From the NCBI GenBank assembly GCA_012267415.1, contig JAAXGN010000001.1:62001-126000 (forward strand): a DNA stretch of 64,000 nucleotides. The letters are read 5' to 3'. Shown here piece after piece: positions 38,101 through 46,362 of the stretch. The stretch's first letter is position 1. Every line of letters begins with the position of its first letter. The stretch is from Candidatus Poribacteria bacterium (GTDB taxonomy: Bacteria > Poribacteria > WGA-4E > WGA-3G). Under the pieces are notes generated by a model. That model was not told the origin of the DNA and did no database searches. It saw only the letters and a program-made list of their open reading frames with translations. The translations under genes were made by a program, and so were the position numbers.

Positions 38101-39345
38101 TACGGGGACTGGTATTGGGTTACCATTCTCCATCATAGGGTTTTCTGTAAAGTACCCATAAGTTGCGTCTACAATACCTCTGAAATACAGCGGGTTTTGA
38201 GTGCCAGTGGCAACATGATAAACATCCATTCCGCCTCTATTTGCTATTGCTTCAGCTGCTGCTAACATTGCATTTACAACGAAATCTACGGGTATGATGT
38301 CTAATATAATATCTGGATCGGCAGGAAAATCGGGCAATCTCCCCTTCGCAAAACCGACAATTAGCGGTTCGGACATACGATATTTCCCCAACCATCCTGG
38401 ACGAGGCTCGGCAATACTGCTTTCTATAATTGAGGGACGGATTATAGCAGTAGGTAGGTCACCCCGTAATTCCATTATGACCTGTTCAGCAAGGAATTTC
38501 ATATAGGTATAGGTGTCGTTCCAGCCACGAGAACGTGCATGTTCAAGTCCTGTCTCAACAAGACGTGATTCAAGCCATTCTTCCTTGATTTCCTCTATAA
38601 GTGTTTCAAGGTTCTTTTTGTTCGTCCGTTTATCAGCATTGTATTGCTTCTGAGCAAGTTGTTTGAACTTAGATGATTGTTCAGGAGACTCTGCTTCCTC
38701 GCGGATTGACTGGTTTAGTGTAAGGAGATAGTCAATCTCTTCAGTAAGTGTTGTGGGGATTGAGGTATCGCTGTTTTCGTTATGTCGTGATGCAAACTTT
38801 TCAAAAGGTGGATGCAGTTCTTCTTCAACTCTTTTAGGCTCTTTTCCACATGCATAAGCAGTTGAGACATGGAGAAAGACGATGTCAGAACACCCTCTTG
38901 CAAAAGTGATTGCATGTTTTGCAGCGAGTGCATTTCCTTTTAGGGATGCATCAAACGGGGGATCAAAATCTACAAGACCGGCAATATTGATGAATATATC
39001 AATTTCATTTTGCAGACGACTATAGGTCTCATCACTGAATCCGAGATGTTCATCAGTTAGGTCACCTTCAACAGCCGATACTTTCTCTTTTGCCCAAGTG
39101 TCAAATTCTGACCCGCGCGTATCTCGCAACACATCAAAGACATCGGAAGTCAACAGTTCATTTTCAAGGCGTTCTTGAGCAGTCGTTATTCTTCCGTTTG
39201 ACTCTACACGTTTCCTAATGAGAAGGTAGATCTTTTTGACATCTGGTAGTGAAGTAAGAATTTTCGCAACCATTGGTTGCCCAAGGAAGGCAGTCCCACC
39301 CGTAATTAGTAATACCTTCCCTCTAAAGAATTCTGTTATTGACAT
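35107..39345 (-). CDS. Four-domain fusion: acyl reductase - AMP-ligase - ACP - acyltransferase
   Basis: Up to 1414 residues (GTG 39351, or ATG 39345 with AAGGTG ahead, 1412 residues). Domains in order: an extended SDR like fatty acyl-CoA/thioester reductases (TGGTAFLG at 17-24, VSTAYACG, YTYMK active-site set near 278); an AMP-binding acyl-CoA-synthetase domain (IIFTMGTTVDPKG near 722, YGMTETAP near 884, YTGDLGYIDDEGF); an acyl-carrier domain with the phosphopantetheine Ser in DLGLDSLTRLD (about 1134); and a PlsC-type acyltransferase with NHTSHLD (about 1235) and FPEGTRS (about 1313). It looks like one pathway on one chain: activate a fatty acid, load it on ACP, reduce or acylate. Order of steps is inferred. 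Confidence 0.92.
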   Translation of the reverse strand: MSITEFFRGKVLLITGGTAFLGQPMVAKILTSLPDVKKIYLLIRKRVESNGRITTAQERLENELLTSDVFDVLRDTRGSEFDTWAKEKVSAVEGDLTDEHLGFSDETYSRLQNEIDIFINIAGLVDFDPPFDASLKGNALAAKHAITFARGCSDIVFLHVSTAYACGKEPKRVEEELHPPFEKFASRHNENSDTSIPTTLTEEIDYLLTLNQSIREEAESPEQSSKFKQLAQKQYNADKRTNKKNLETLIEEIKEEWLESRLVETGLEHARSRGWNDTYTYMKFLAEQVIMELRGDLPTAIIRPSIIESSIAEPRPGWLGKYRMSEPLIVGFAKGRLPDFPADPDIILDIIPVDFVVNAMLAAAEAIANRGGMDVYHVATGTQNPLYFRGIVDATYGYFTENPMMENGNPIPVPVWQFPSLKEFQKKLTGKMRLLNRLIKGLSLLPTRSAKRQRRKLIVKQSSVKALLHYIQIYGPYTRTNFEFETDKLQTLYESLSPTEKKTFNFDVSQIQWEQYFQEIHIPGIKRHVLKLEDQTGEDTKNETSHDVVEEMPSAAPNPIDDISPKTIVDLIAIQAKRIPEKIALQMVTDGEWEKYTYAETYNFTLQAAYHLWQNGIGEGSRVVLVSENQPEWCIAYLAVSQLGATVVPIDAQTPIEEILALTEFTEAKSILASEAVIANFETRFAKSEVPVLNINQFKHIVNSDRNLPSDFPSVKISPDSVASIIFTMGTTVDPKGAMLTHEGFISNVKAVAKALPPTDSERILSALPLYHALSFSCSLLMALYSGTTATYVNALRPTTLLKTMREDKTTAFIGVPRLFQLLQSTIERQAIREETPGSCYEEKAQNVMGGHIRVLVSGGAALADTIYDGFQKFGLTLYQGYGMTETAPVLSVNPYQNSRRGSVGLPVEGVEFRIDNPDKDGIGEIVAKGPSNMKGYFKNPIATDNTIRDGWLYTGDLGYIDDEGFLYITGHCKDVIVPASGKNIYPVELETLYRDHPAIAEICVIGLPYQDGSDTDVHAIIVPKQHSESVEVEIHEHLQKTAKCLPSYQHFHKSHIFYDALPKTADHKFDRKRVKEMLLKHLADEEINIEDSAETKPNTVIPEEILTRLAQLARMPTHKIHLDSHLETDLGLDSLTRLDLLMLLESRIGQTIPDGILANLQTVKDVVELSQTFDATSEHASVDAENMLKLRPEPHWYARLFRAGIRSLYQLMFSFKVFGLENIPKDKPYIITPNHTSHLDTLTVITALGKNSHRLWTLAARDYWFGKRFQGWFAHNCMNALPIERDGNFAQFMQDLRLANSVLEQNNGVLIFPEGTRSLDGKLQPFKPGLLSLLIYGQQVPIIPTYIQGAYEVLPKGQNFPRKHPIRIVFGEPLLFEVNDSPGETVDNTGKYKMFLTELENRVAKLKETLS

Positions 39346-39466
39346 ATTCACCTTGTTTTGATTAATGTAGTGTTATGACGAATAGGTAGAGTGATAATTA
39401 TGATAGGTGTAGTTTAACACAAATAGGATTTAATGTCAAGTATAGAAGATTGATGATTTGATGAAA

Positions 39467-39813
39467 GGTGTGTAAAGTTTTTGGCATGACATCATACTGC
39501 ACAAAAAAGTATCTGCTCAGCATTTGGTGTTATTAAGCCGTAGCACATTCATCTTGATTGTGCAACGCATCACGCCATCCCACGCGATAAAGTATCTGCT
39601 AAGAATTGTGTCTTATCCATGTTGTGAAGAGAGACGTAATGAACGATGGTTGTTGTCCAAAAAAGCACAATCAAGATGAATGTGCTACGGACCGTATGAC
39701 GATGTTTGATGTACGGAAAAGTGTAATGATGGAGGAAGGGTGTTTAGCACAATCAGAAGACAACAAAACTTCTACATGTCAGAAAGATTTCAGTGACAAA
39801 AACTTTACACACC
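39467..39813. mobile_element. 347-bp MITE with IS-like ends
   Basis: Starts GGTGTGTAAAGTTTTTGGCA and ends TGACAAAAACTTTACACACC. The termini belong to the family also at 49537, 54868 and 40829. It carries an inner REPIN (GTAG 39540 to CTAC 39688). No transposase. A possible 73-codon frame inside it (39606) has no ribosome site and looks random. Confidence 0.8.
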
Positions 39814-39885
39814 AAAAAAAAAAATAAATTTTGTGTCGGAATTCTACATAAATTCACGTCATTTTAATAAAGGGGCAATTTATTT
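39814..39885 (+). repeat. 72-bp conserved leader block, copy 2
   Basis: Directly after the MITE end: poly-A run, ATAAATTTTGTGTCGGAAT, CATAAATTC, CGTCATT and GGGGCAATTTATTT. It matches 18921-18992 (minus) over its full length except a few bases. TGTCGG, 17 bp, CGTC spacing is kept. Confidence 0.7.
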
Positions 39886-39899
39886 GGGGAGAGGGAAAG

Positions 39900-40016
39900 A
39901 TGGAATTAGTGATTTTGGACTTGAGGAAAGTTGGAAAAAGTGCGATAATTTCTGCAAGTGAGGCACAAACGCAAGAGGCTGCGGAACAGTCGGTTGCAGG
40001 ATGTCGTAGTCAATAA
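39900..40016 (+). CDS. Putative 38-residue small protein
   Basis: Downstream of the leader block, with GGGGAGAGGGAAAG as ribosome site. Product MELVILDLRKVGKSAIISAS...: a hydrophobic start then polar Ala/Glu/Gln tail. No family. It is followed by a 131-residue gene 47 bp later, as in the paired arrangement at 18532-18875. Confidence 0.45.
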   Translation: MELVILDLRKVGKSAIISASEAQTQEAAEQSVAGCRSQ

Positions 40017-40063
40017 CTTATCTCTGGATTAAAAAATTAAGTGCGTCGTTTGGAGGAGTGCTA

Positions 40064-40459
40064 ATGTGTCTTGAACTTGAATTCTTTCCAACAGCAGCTG
40101 ACCCTGTGGTGCTTCTATCACCTTCTACACCAGAGAAAGCTGAAAAGTTATCCCAAGCGTTGAGCATTCTGGTTGAGGACAATAACGCAGTCGTAGATGT
40201 TCACGCTTTGCCTTTTATCTCTCCAGTTGATGGGTGCAGACTATCGGCACAAGTTATTGATGAAGATATTGGTGCAGTTCTGATAGAAAACACAAAAAAT
40301 CATTTCAAATGGCAATTGACAAGTCAAGGGTGGGAATTTGTATTAGTGTTATTAGATACTATGACCGAACCAGATAGCAGTGGTTATCATTACCTTGGAC
40401 CTGATGATGAAACGGGTGATTATTTGCTTATACTTTCAACATATTATAGGTGGTGGTGA
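40064..40459 (+). CDS. Unrecognised 131-residue protein
   Basis: ATG at 40064 with GGAGGAG 5 bases ahead; a GTG two codons earlier is unlikely. Product is MCLELEFFPTAADPVVLLSPS... acidic, no signal peptide, ending in YLLILSTYYRWW. Second gene behind the shared leader. No family recognised. Confidence 0.6.
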   Translation: MCLELEFFPTAADPVVLLSPSTPEKAEKLSQALSILVEDNNAVVDVHALPFISPVDGCRLSAQVIDEDIGAVLIENTKNHFKWQLTSQGWEFVLVLLDTMTEPDSSGYHYLGPDDETGDYLLILSTYYRWW

Positions 40460-40579
40460 CGCAATATCAGAATTGGTTATAGTTGTCTTTCCACTCGTCA
40501 TAGTACCCACTACCCAAAGGTAGGGACTTGTGCTTCCTCGCTGACAGCCGATCTATATTTAGTTTCTCAATCCCAAGCA

Positions 40580-40829
40580 CCAGCGGTGCGAAAGGTATAT
40601 AGAACATGTGTTTTTAATTTCGTGGTATGATATACCTTTCGTCCCTCTGGGGCTTACTCTGGTAATATCAACGTTTTCTATACACCTTTCCCCTCTGGGG
40701 CTTGACATTTTACAGAAACCTACTTCTCTCCTTACTCATGTGCTTCTACAAGAACTGTACACATCAGAAATATGTTTATTACTGAGTTTCATGTTAGAAG
40801 GATGATTATGCCAAAAACTTTACACACCC
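40580..40829. repeat. Palindromic 'CTCTGGGGCTT' repeats and a lone MITE end
   Basis: CGAAAGGTATAT (40589-) is inverted as ATATACCTTTCG (about 40651-40662), and the sequence CCCTCTGGGGCTT then recurs twice about 40 bp apart. A single TIR TGCCAAAAACTTTACACACCC ends at 40829 and faces the left end at 39467, making a possible 1.36-kb composite. The stretch 40460-40845 otherwise holds nothing. Confidence 0.55.
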
Positions 40830-40845
40830 TTTGATGAATAGTGAT

Positions 40846-40874
40846 TTGACAAAAATACGTCCTTTAGATATAAT
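40846..40874 (+). promoter_or_regulatory. Sigma70-type promoter of the cNMP-phosphatase gene
   Basis: TTGACA (40846-40851), 17 bp, TATAAT (40869-40874), 77 bp before the ATG. Confidence 0.75.
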
Positions 40875-40951
40875 CAGTTGATACTTAAACTGGCATATCA
40901 TTTTTTATTAGAATTCAAAACTACACATAAATATTAGGAATCATAACAAAT

Positions 40952-42133
40952 ATGGTAATAGAACAGAAGAAAAACTTCTTAAAGGACACCGATCTATTTA
41001 AGGGACTACCTGATGAAAGATTAAACCTAATTACAGAAATAACCTACCAAGTAGACTATCCAGCCAATCATATTATATTTGAGGAAGGAACAGAAGGGGA
41101 TTCGCTTTACCTACTTGTTGAAGGAGAAGTAGCAATCATTAAAGCGGATACAGAGGTGTTGTCCTTTAGTGAGAAAGGTTACTGTTTCGGTGAAGTGGCA
41201 TTGATAGATGATAAACCGAGAAGCGCAACCATCAAAACAACTTTACAAACATGTCTGTTAAAGATTACAAGAGATGATTTCTTTCAGGTCTTAGCGACTG
41301 AGCCACTTATCGGTAGAGGTATGTTTCGTGTGCTCAATAATAAAATCAGAAATGATCTTGAAGTGCAGATGAGTTCCATTCGCAAGGAAGTTGCACAAGA
41401 GGAATCGCTCCGACTCGCAGCTGAAGTGCAACAGTCAATTTTGCCCAATAAAGAGATTAAACACCACTGCCTTACCTCTGCTGGCTACTGTAAACCGACG
41501 AATCGTGTTGGCGGTGACTACTATGATTATCTGTATCTACCAGATGATTGTATCGGTATTTTTATTGGGGATGTGATGGGTCACGGATTCCATTCTACCA
41601 TGCTTGCTGCAATGACAAAAAGCTGCATTCAAACACAGATTCGTTTCAATGCATCTGTTCCTGAAGTTATGAAAGCAATAAAACGTGTAACAGATGAAGA
41701 TGCCCGGACCTTTATTTACATGACGTGTTGCTATGTTGTAATTCACAATGACAATACTTTATATTATGCAAATGCAGGTCATCCATCCATGTTGTTCCTA
41801 CCAGCAAATAGTAATGAATGTATTGAGTTAGAGTCGCAATTTCCTCCCGTCGGTATCGCTTTGCCTGATAAGGACTCGGTTACACAGTATTATAGTGCCA
41901 AAACTACGTGGCGACCTGGGGATCTGCTCGTACTTTATTCAGATGGTATTACAGAAGCATTGAATGCAGAGAATGAGATGTATGGTATTGAGCGTTTTAA
42001 AGATGTATTATCTGATACGAGGCATCTCTCAGCAACAGAGATTAGAGAAGGTGTCCTTGCTGACCTTCAAGAATATCAGCAAGGAGTCAATGCAAACGAC
42101 GACATAACACTAGTGATTGCCAAGTTTCAATAA
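40952..42133 (+). CDS. Cyclic-nucleotide-binding domain with PP2C/SpoIIE phosphatase
   Basis: 393 residues. The N-terminal cNMP-type fold (about residues 10-130) has IIFEEGTEGDSLYLLVEG and CFGEVALIDDKPRSATIKT. After a helical linker (SIRKEVAQEESLRLAAEVQQSILP) comes a SpoIIE/RsbU-type phosphatase with VGGDYYDY (metal Asp), FIGDVMGHGFHS and LVLYSDGITEAL near the end. It is likely to sense a small ligand and dephosphorylate a Ser/Thr-phosphoprotein, as in sigma-factor partner switching. No partner is encoded nearby. Not a transmembrane protein. Confidence 0.9.
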   Translation: MVIEQKKNFLKDTDLFKGLPDERLNLITEITYQVDYPANHIIFEEGTEGDSLYLLVEGEVAIIKADTEVLSFSEKGYCFGEVALIDDKPRSATIKTTLQTCLLKITRDDFFQVLATEPLIGRGMFRVLNNKIRNDLEVQMSSIRKEVAQEESLRLAAEVQQSILPNKEIKHHCLTSAGYCKPTNRVGGDYYDYLYLPDDCIGIFIGDVMGHGFHSTMLAAMTKSCIQTQIRFNASVPEVMKAIKRVTDEDARTFIYMTCCYVVIHNDNTLYYANAGHPSMLFLPANSNECIELESQFPPVGIALPDKDSVTQYYSAKTTWRPGDLLVLYSDGITEALNAENEMYGIERFKDVLSDTRHLSATEIREGVLADLQEYQQGVNANDDITLVIAKFQ

Positions 42134-42165
42134 TGTAGCATCTATCATTTTCAGTAGAGTGAAAC

Positions 42166-43392
42166 TTACTTCTGACTTTTACTTGCAGCATAATGTAGTA
42201 TATTTTCCATCAGTGCTTTGTTCATGGATACGGTATATTGGTTGTCGTTTCTCAGGCTGGTGATGATATATAGTCCTTTACCGTATTTTCGAGATCCCAC
42301 GACAAGTTCGTTGTTATCAGGTGTAGTAGCAAATATCTCATCATCTGCTTCCCAATCTATCCATGCATCGTCGATATAGATTTTACCAGATTGGATTTTA
42401 TTTGGTGTAGAAAACAGTTCATCGCCATTTTGAGTTTTTATAAATACTGTTTTAGGTGGACTTTCAACCCCTTTCAGTTTTCCTTCTAACCATCCAATAC
42501 CACAAGGTTTATTTGCTGTGCTGTCTTGTCCAGAAACGACAACTATCCCGCCGTTTTTGACATAGTCTTTAATTGCTTGTTCAGTTCTTTTTGATAGTAG
42601 ATATCTACCATAACTTGAAATCTCTTCATAACCGATCCACAATATATCGGCATCCTTAAGGTGTGGAAGCGTTCTTGCTTTCGTGTATTCAAAAGCGATC
42701 GGACGTTTCCCTGCTTTTTTGACATTTCGCAATGCTTGGTATTCGTAAGTCATTGTGTTGGTATCAACATGTGTTTGTCCCCAAGTGGGTGAAGTGCTAT
42801 TCCCCGTTAAGACATAGGCTTTCAGTGTATTTTCAGTAGCCATAACCCACATTTTACCGTCTAACATATCTCTGACCACCTTTTGAAAGTCAACAGTCTT
42901 TCCATCAAAGGTGCGAGTCATCATTGGGTCAATATGTGTGAAACTCCACCATGAGCTTTGACTTTGACTTCTACGGTGGTATCCTCGCATTTGGAACCAA
43001 GTGTTATCTATAAAGCACATGCTATCAACGCCGTAATTATTGGCGCGATAGAACACAATTATCGGCATACCCGGTTTTAAGAGTTTCACCAATTTCTGTG
43101 GAGACGATCCCTGTTTATAGTGACCGGTTGACAGATTGAACTTTAATTCAGTTGTATCACTTCTTCCCGTCACATCTCTTTTTCCTTTTACATCTTCATT
43201 TACTTTGACGATTGTCTGATACCGACTTTTGTTTACAGATTTAATTTCTCCAAAAACGATGTTTGTGCAGGCATCAAGGACTTCACGAATTGTATATTCT
43301 CGTTCAATGAAACCGAGTGCTGGTGCTGTGGTAATGAAACAGATAAAACAGAGCGAAACGAACAGTGTAGTCAAGGTTTTTGTAAAACGCAT
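42166..43392 (-). CDS. Secreted protein with ThuA/glutamine-amidotransferase-like C-terminus
   Basis: ATG at 43392 with GAGGTG ahead gives 408 residues; the frame is open to 43467, but no ribosome site is there. A signal peptide (TLTTLFVSLCFICFITTAPALG) is followed by a beta-rich domain (EVLDACTNIVFGEIKSV..., residues 30-170). The C-terminal half has DADILWIGYEEIS, IKDYVKNGGIVVVSGQDS and KGLYIITSLRND, the pattern of ThuA/DUF4159-like Rossmann domains. No catalytic triad could be confirmed. Probably periplasmic. Function unknown. Confidence 0.7.
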   Translation of the reverse strand: MRFTKTLTTLFVSLCFICFITTAPALGFIEREYTIREVLDACTNIVFGEIKSVNKSRYQTIVKVNEDVKGKRDVTGRSDTTELKFNLSTGHYKQGSSPQKLVKLLKPGMPIIVFYRANNYGVDSMCFIDNTWFQMRGYHRRSQSQSSWWSFTHIDPMMTRTFDGKTVDFQKVVRDMLDGKMWVMATENTLKAYVLTGNSTSPTWGQTHVDTNTMTYEYQALRNVKKAGKRPIAFEYTKARTLPHLKDADILWIGYEEISSYGRYLLSKRTEQAIKDYVKNGGIVVVSGQDSTANKPCGIGWLEGKLKGVESPPKTVFIKTQNGDELFSTPNKIQSGKIYIDDAWIDWEADDEIFATTPDNNELVVGSRKYGKGLYIITSLRNDNQYTVSMNKALMENILHYAASKSQK

Positions 43393-43534
43393 TATTACAC
43401 CTCTATGCAACAGATTAATTGTTATTCTCTTAGCAGATATTGTATCATATATTCTGTAGATTGACAATAGTTTTTCCTGTTAATCTTTTTCGCTTGACAT
43501 TTTTCCAATAAGACATTAAACTTGAAGCAATACC

Positions 43535-44494
43535 ATGAATATAAAAGCAAAACCTGTTGATATTTCAAAAGTAAAGACCCTCCCATTAAGAGACCGAACC
43601 AATAAAGTGTCAGTCAAAGATTTCGCAACTTTTTCAGACTCAGGTGAAGGTATTTCATCGTTGCTAGATACCCTACCTAAAATCTTGAAGGGTGAAGATT
43701 TCTTAGATCTCGTTGATAAAATCATAACTGCATATCAGAAACGGAAAGCAGTCATCGTAATGATGGGGGGACATGTTATAAAGTGTGGTCTTAGTCCACT
43801 CCTGATTTCATTAGTTAAGCAAGGCATCATCACAGCTTTTGTGTTCAATGGCGCCAGTAGCATTCACGACTTTGAAATCGCATTGATTGGTGAGACATCG
43901 GAGGACGTTTCTCTATACCTACAAAAAGGACAGTTTGGGATGTGGGAAGAAACAGGAAAATTAATGAATGCTGCTATACAGAAGGCAGCTGATACGAAAA
44001 TTGGTATGGGGGAAGCCTTGGGAAATAGTCTGATAGAACTTAATGCCCCCTACAACGCATTCAGTCTGCTGGCATCTTGCAGTGAATTGAATATACCAAT
44101 TACAGTACATGTCGCTATAGGCACAGATATAATACATCAACATCCAAGCGCGAATGGGGCTGCAATCGGGGAAGCAAGTTTCACAGATTTTAGAATTCTA
44201 ACAAACTTAGTGACACAATTGGAGGATGGTGGTGTTATTCTCAATTTTGGTTCAGCGGTGATTCTTCCCGAAGTGTTCCTGAAAGCACTGACGATTGCCC
44301 GTAATCTTGGACATACAGTTTCACATTTCACTGCTGCTGACTTTGACATGCAACAACAATACCGTCCATTGGAAAATGTTGTAAGACGTCCAACAGAGAT
44401 GGGAGGAAAAGGATACAACTTTACTGGACATCATGAACTGATGATACCGCTATTGGCGCATGCGATCAAGTCTCGTTTACAGACTATAGATTGA
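43535..44494 (+). CDS. Unrecognised enzyme-like protein, possibly deoxyhypusine-synthase-like fold
   Basis: 319 residues with regular alternation of helices and strands. Notable segments are VIVMMGGHVIKCGLSPLLISL, FVFNGASSIHDFEIALIGETSEDV (about residues 100-125) and ITVHVAIGTDIIHQHPSANGAA (His cluster near 195). The gene lies 66 bp from the divergent-facing secreted gene start and has AAGCAATACC before its ATG. I recall similar uncharacterised proteins in Planctomycetes and Deltaproteobacteria with an NAD-binding-like fold, but cannot name the reaction. Cytoplasmic (no signal peptide). Confidence 0.6.
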   Translation: MNIKAKPVDISKVKTLPLRDRTNKVSVKDFATFSDSGEGISSLLDTLPKILKGEDFLDLVDKIITAYQKRKAVIVMMGGHVIKCGLSPLLISLVKQGIITAFVFNGASSIHDFEIALIGETSEDVSLYLQKGQFGMWEETGKLMNAAIQKAADTKIGMGEALGNSLIELNAPYNAFSLLASCSELNIPITVHVAIGTDIIHQHPSANGAAIGEASFTDFRILTNLVTQLEDGGVILNFGSAVILPEVFLKALTIARNLGHTVSHFTAADFDMQQQYRPLENVVRRPTEMGGKGYNFTGHHELMIPLLAHAIKSRLQTID

Positions 44495-44536
44495 ACCGTC
44501 ATGACAGGTCTGATGCAGCATCAATGTCTATTCATC

Positions 44537-44758
44537 TCAGTGCCTATGACACATCATCCGTCTAATAGTTTTGAAACATTTCTGTCTTGAAACTGGACAG
44601 CGATTTAAGGATTTCTTTATCTCAACCAACAAAGCACGAGCTGCTTGTAGTTTCGGCAAAGTGGGAGTCTGCAGATAGATTCTTAATAACTCTCTTCTTT
44701 TGGCACTATCTATATCTTCTTTTAGTTCAAGTATCTCACGAAATCGTGCATAATCCAT
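44537..44758 (-). CDS. Small hypothetical protein after the CYTH gene
   Basis: 73 residues, helical and basic (MDYARFREILELKEDIDSAKRRELL... with two Cys near the end). A GGAGAG ribosome site precedes the ATG. It follows the CYTH gene by 38 bp on the same strand. No family recognised. Confidence 0.5.
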   Translation of the reverse strand: MDYARFREILELKEDIDSAKRRELLRIYLQTPTLPKLQAARALLVEIKKSLNRCPVSRQKCFKTIRRMMCHRH

Positions 44759-44796
44759 TTTGTTCTCTCCAATCTGTTGTGCACGTATGGTGTGTG

Positions 44797-45321
44797 TTAG
44801 GCTTCTGATGTTTTTTGTATTGACATATCACTATAAGAAACAGCAATTGGTTCAGCGATGTTTAGTTCAAGTGTGTGTTTTACATAATCATGCTCTGTTA
44901 TGGCATCAGTTTCTGTCTGTCCCTGAAATACAGTCTCTAACTCTACGTATTCACCCAAATCAACAACTGTGTCCAAGTGAATACGTGTGTTTTTATACAT
45001 CCAGACTGACCTCTCTTTTTTCACGACTGTTTTTATTTGCAAAGCTGCAGTTAAGAGTTCTCTTAGACTTGATCCATGCGTAATTTTACACAGTTGATAC
45101 AGGCTATAACGAGAACCTTTCTTATTCGGACGTTCATAATATATGAGCCAACTTTCATCCGATTCGTCCGTTTCGCGTAATTTTAACCTCCCTTTGGGAC
45201 TGTTAAAGTAGGTATCCACTTGGTTAATAGTCTCACGGTGTGTTGCACCTAAAATCCTCAGTTTTGGTAGTATCTCATCAAGTGACTCATACCGGACTTT
45301 ATATTCTAAATTCTTCGCCAT
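44797..45321 (-). CDS. CYTH-domain protein, class IV adenylate cyclase-like
   Basis: ATG at 45321 gives 174 residues; a TTG six codons earlier is less likely. The N-terminal NLEYKVRY is the CYTH signature (xExK form). Further markers are DTYFNSPKGRLKLRE, WLIYYERP and HLDTVVDLGEYVELE near the C-terminus, the basic/acidic tunnel lining. Family members act on triphosphates (cAMP from ATP, or thiamine triphosphate). The gene lies 19 bp after the receiver-like gene. The exact substrate is unknown. Confidence 0.85.
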   Translation of the reverse strand: MAKNLEYKVRYESLDEILPKLRILGATHRETINQVDTYFNSPKGRLKLRETDESDESWLIYYERPNKKGSRYSLYQLCKITHGSSLRELLTAALQIKTVVKKERSVWMYKNTRIHLDTVVDLGEYVELETVFQGQTETDAITEHDYVKHTLELNIAEPIAVSYSDMSIQKTSEA

Positions 45322-45340
45322 CTTATACCTGATTGACAAG

Positions 45341-46006
45341 TTATTCTATTTCTGATGGGAATGGGTTGTAGCGACTATCCGGTTCCATTTCGGGTTCCGG
45401 GAACTCCTCTCCAACATCCATAAAGTCCTCTTCTGTCTGATAACTATTGACACAAGAGCGATTACATCTTTCCCCTCTGGCTTGCAACCCGCAAACCCTA
45501 TGCTTCATCCGGAGTGAACTAACAAGGCATGTACGGAGTTGTTCCGTGTCAAAGTTCCTTCCAACAAGAAAACTGTAACTCCCATATCTCATGAGGTCAC
45601 GTGCTCTTCTTTCATCTGATACGATGGAGATTATCTTTACATGGGGTTGAAATCTTCTGACAAACGAGAAAATATTGGATCGTCTAAATCGAGTGAAGTC
45701 GACTATTATCATCTCATACTTAGCCATTTTTAGCATGCCAACAGCGATAGAACTAGATCCAGCGATATCACATCTGTAGTTCTCGGATACAAGTACATCC
45801 TTAATCCTTTGTTGTAAGGAACCGCTATATGAAATAATTAAGACTTGACCTTTCAACTGGGAGATACCATGTCTTTCCTGAACAGTGAGAGGTATCTTTG
45901 CTTCATCGACTCTCCAACGTAAGCGTCCCCGTGCTTCTCGAAACCTTCTATCGGCTTGATCAAGTTTCTCCTTGACTTCTGGTCGTCGTTCTCTGTTCCT
46001 ACGCAT
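45341..46006 (-). CDS. Degenerate receiver-domain protein with Cys cluster
   Basis: 221 residues. A receiver-like domain (about residues 45-165) has VLIISYSGSLQQRIKDVLV at its start, where the acidic pair is missing, and MIIVDFTRF with the expected phospho-Asp. The usual Lys after strand 5 is not seen (FLVGRNF). It is followed by a tail with CGLQARGERCNRSC (C-x8-C-x3-C), plausibly a metal site. The N-terminus is basic and helical (RRNRERRPEVKEKLDQADRR). Likely an atypical response regulator. Upstream of the CYTH gene in one operon. Partner kinase not seen. Confidence 0.65.
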   Translation of the reverse strand: MRRNRERRPEVKEKLDQADRRFREARGRLRWRVDEAKIPLTVQERHGISQLKGQVLIISYSGSLQQRIKDVLVSENYRCDIAGSSSIAVGMLKMAKYEMIIVDFTRFRRSNIFSFVRRFQPHVKIISIVSDERRARDLMRYGSYSFLVGRNFDTEQLRTCLVSSLRMKHRVCGLQARGERCNRSCVNSYQTEEDFMDVGEEFPEPEMEPDSRYNPFPSEIE

Positions 46007-46362
46007 AAGTAAACACCTTCTCTTTGCCAGTATTATCTACATTTAAGTATGCCACAGAGGCGAAAAAGTTGCATAAATCTGTGAACAGTTATAAATCTGA
46101 TAATACAGACATACTTATATAACGAGTTATTTTCAAATTGTATACATAATTTATACAAATACTTTGGTCCCTAAAGAACTGTCTGATCTATTAGACGTTT
46201 AGAACCGTTTTTTGTTGTAAGAAAACGCGTTGTATTGTAAAATAACGACACGTGGTCTTGAAGCAACCCGATGAACCCTACACTTGTTAGAGACAATGGA
46301 ACAGTATAAGATAGTAAAAACTGAAACTTGTTCTATTGGCAAGACATAGATAAAGCCTTAGA
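46007..46362. other. 356-bp divergent intergenic region
   Basis: AT-rich, separates the receiver-like gene (minus) from the isochorismatase-like gene (plus). No RNA gene, palindromic repeat or clear consensus promoter was found. It must hold at least two promoters. Confidence 0.4.

Noticed and set aside
39606..39827. 73-codon ORF rich in Asp, Lys and Cys inside the 347-bp MITE
   Set aside because: It spans the palindrome arms and the terminal repeat, has no ribosome site, and its composition follows the repeat sequence.
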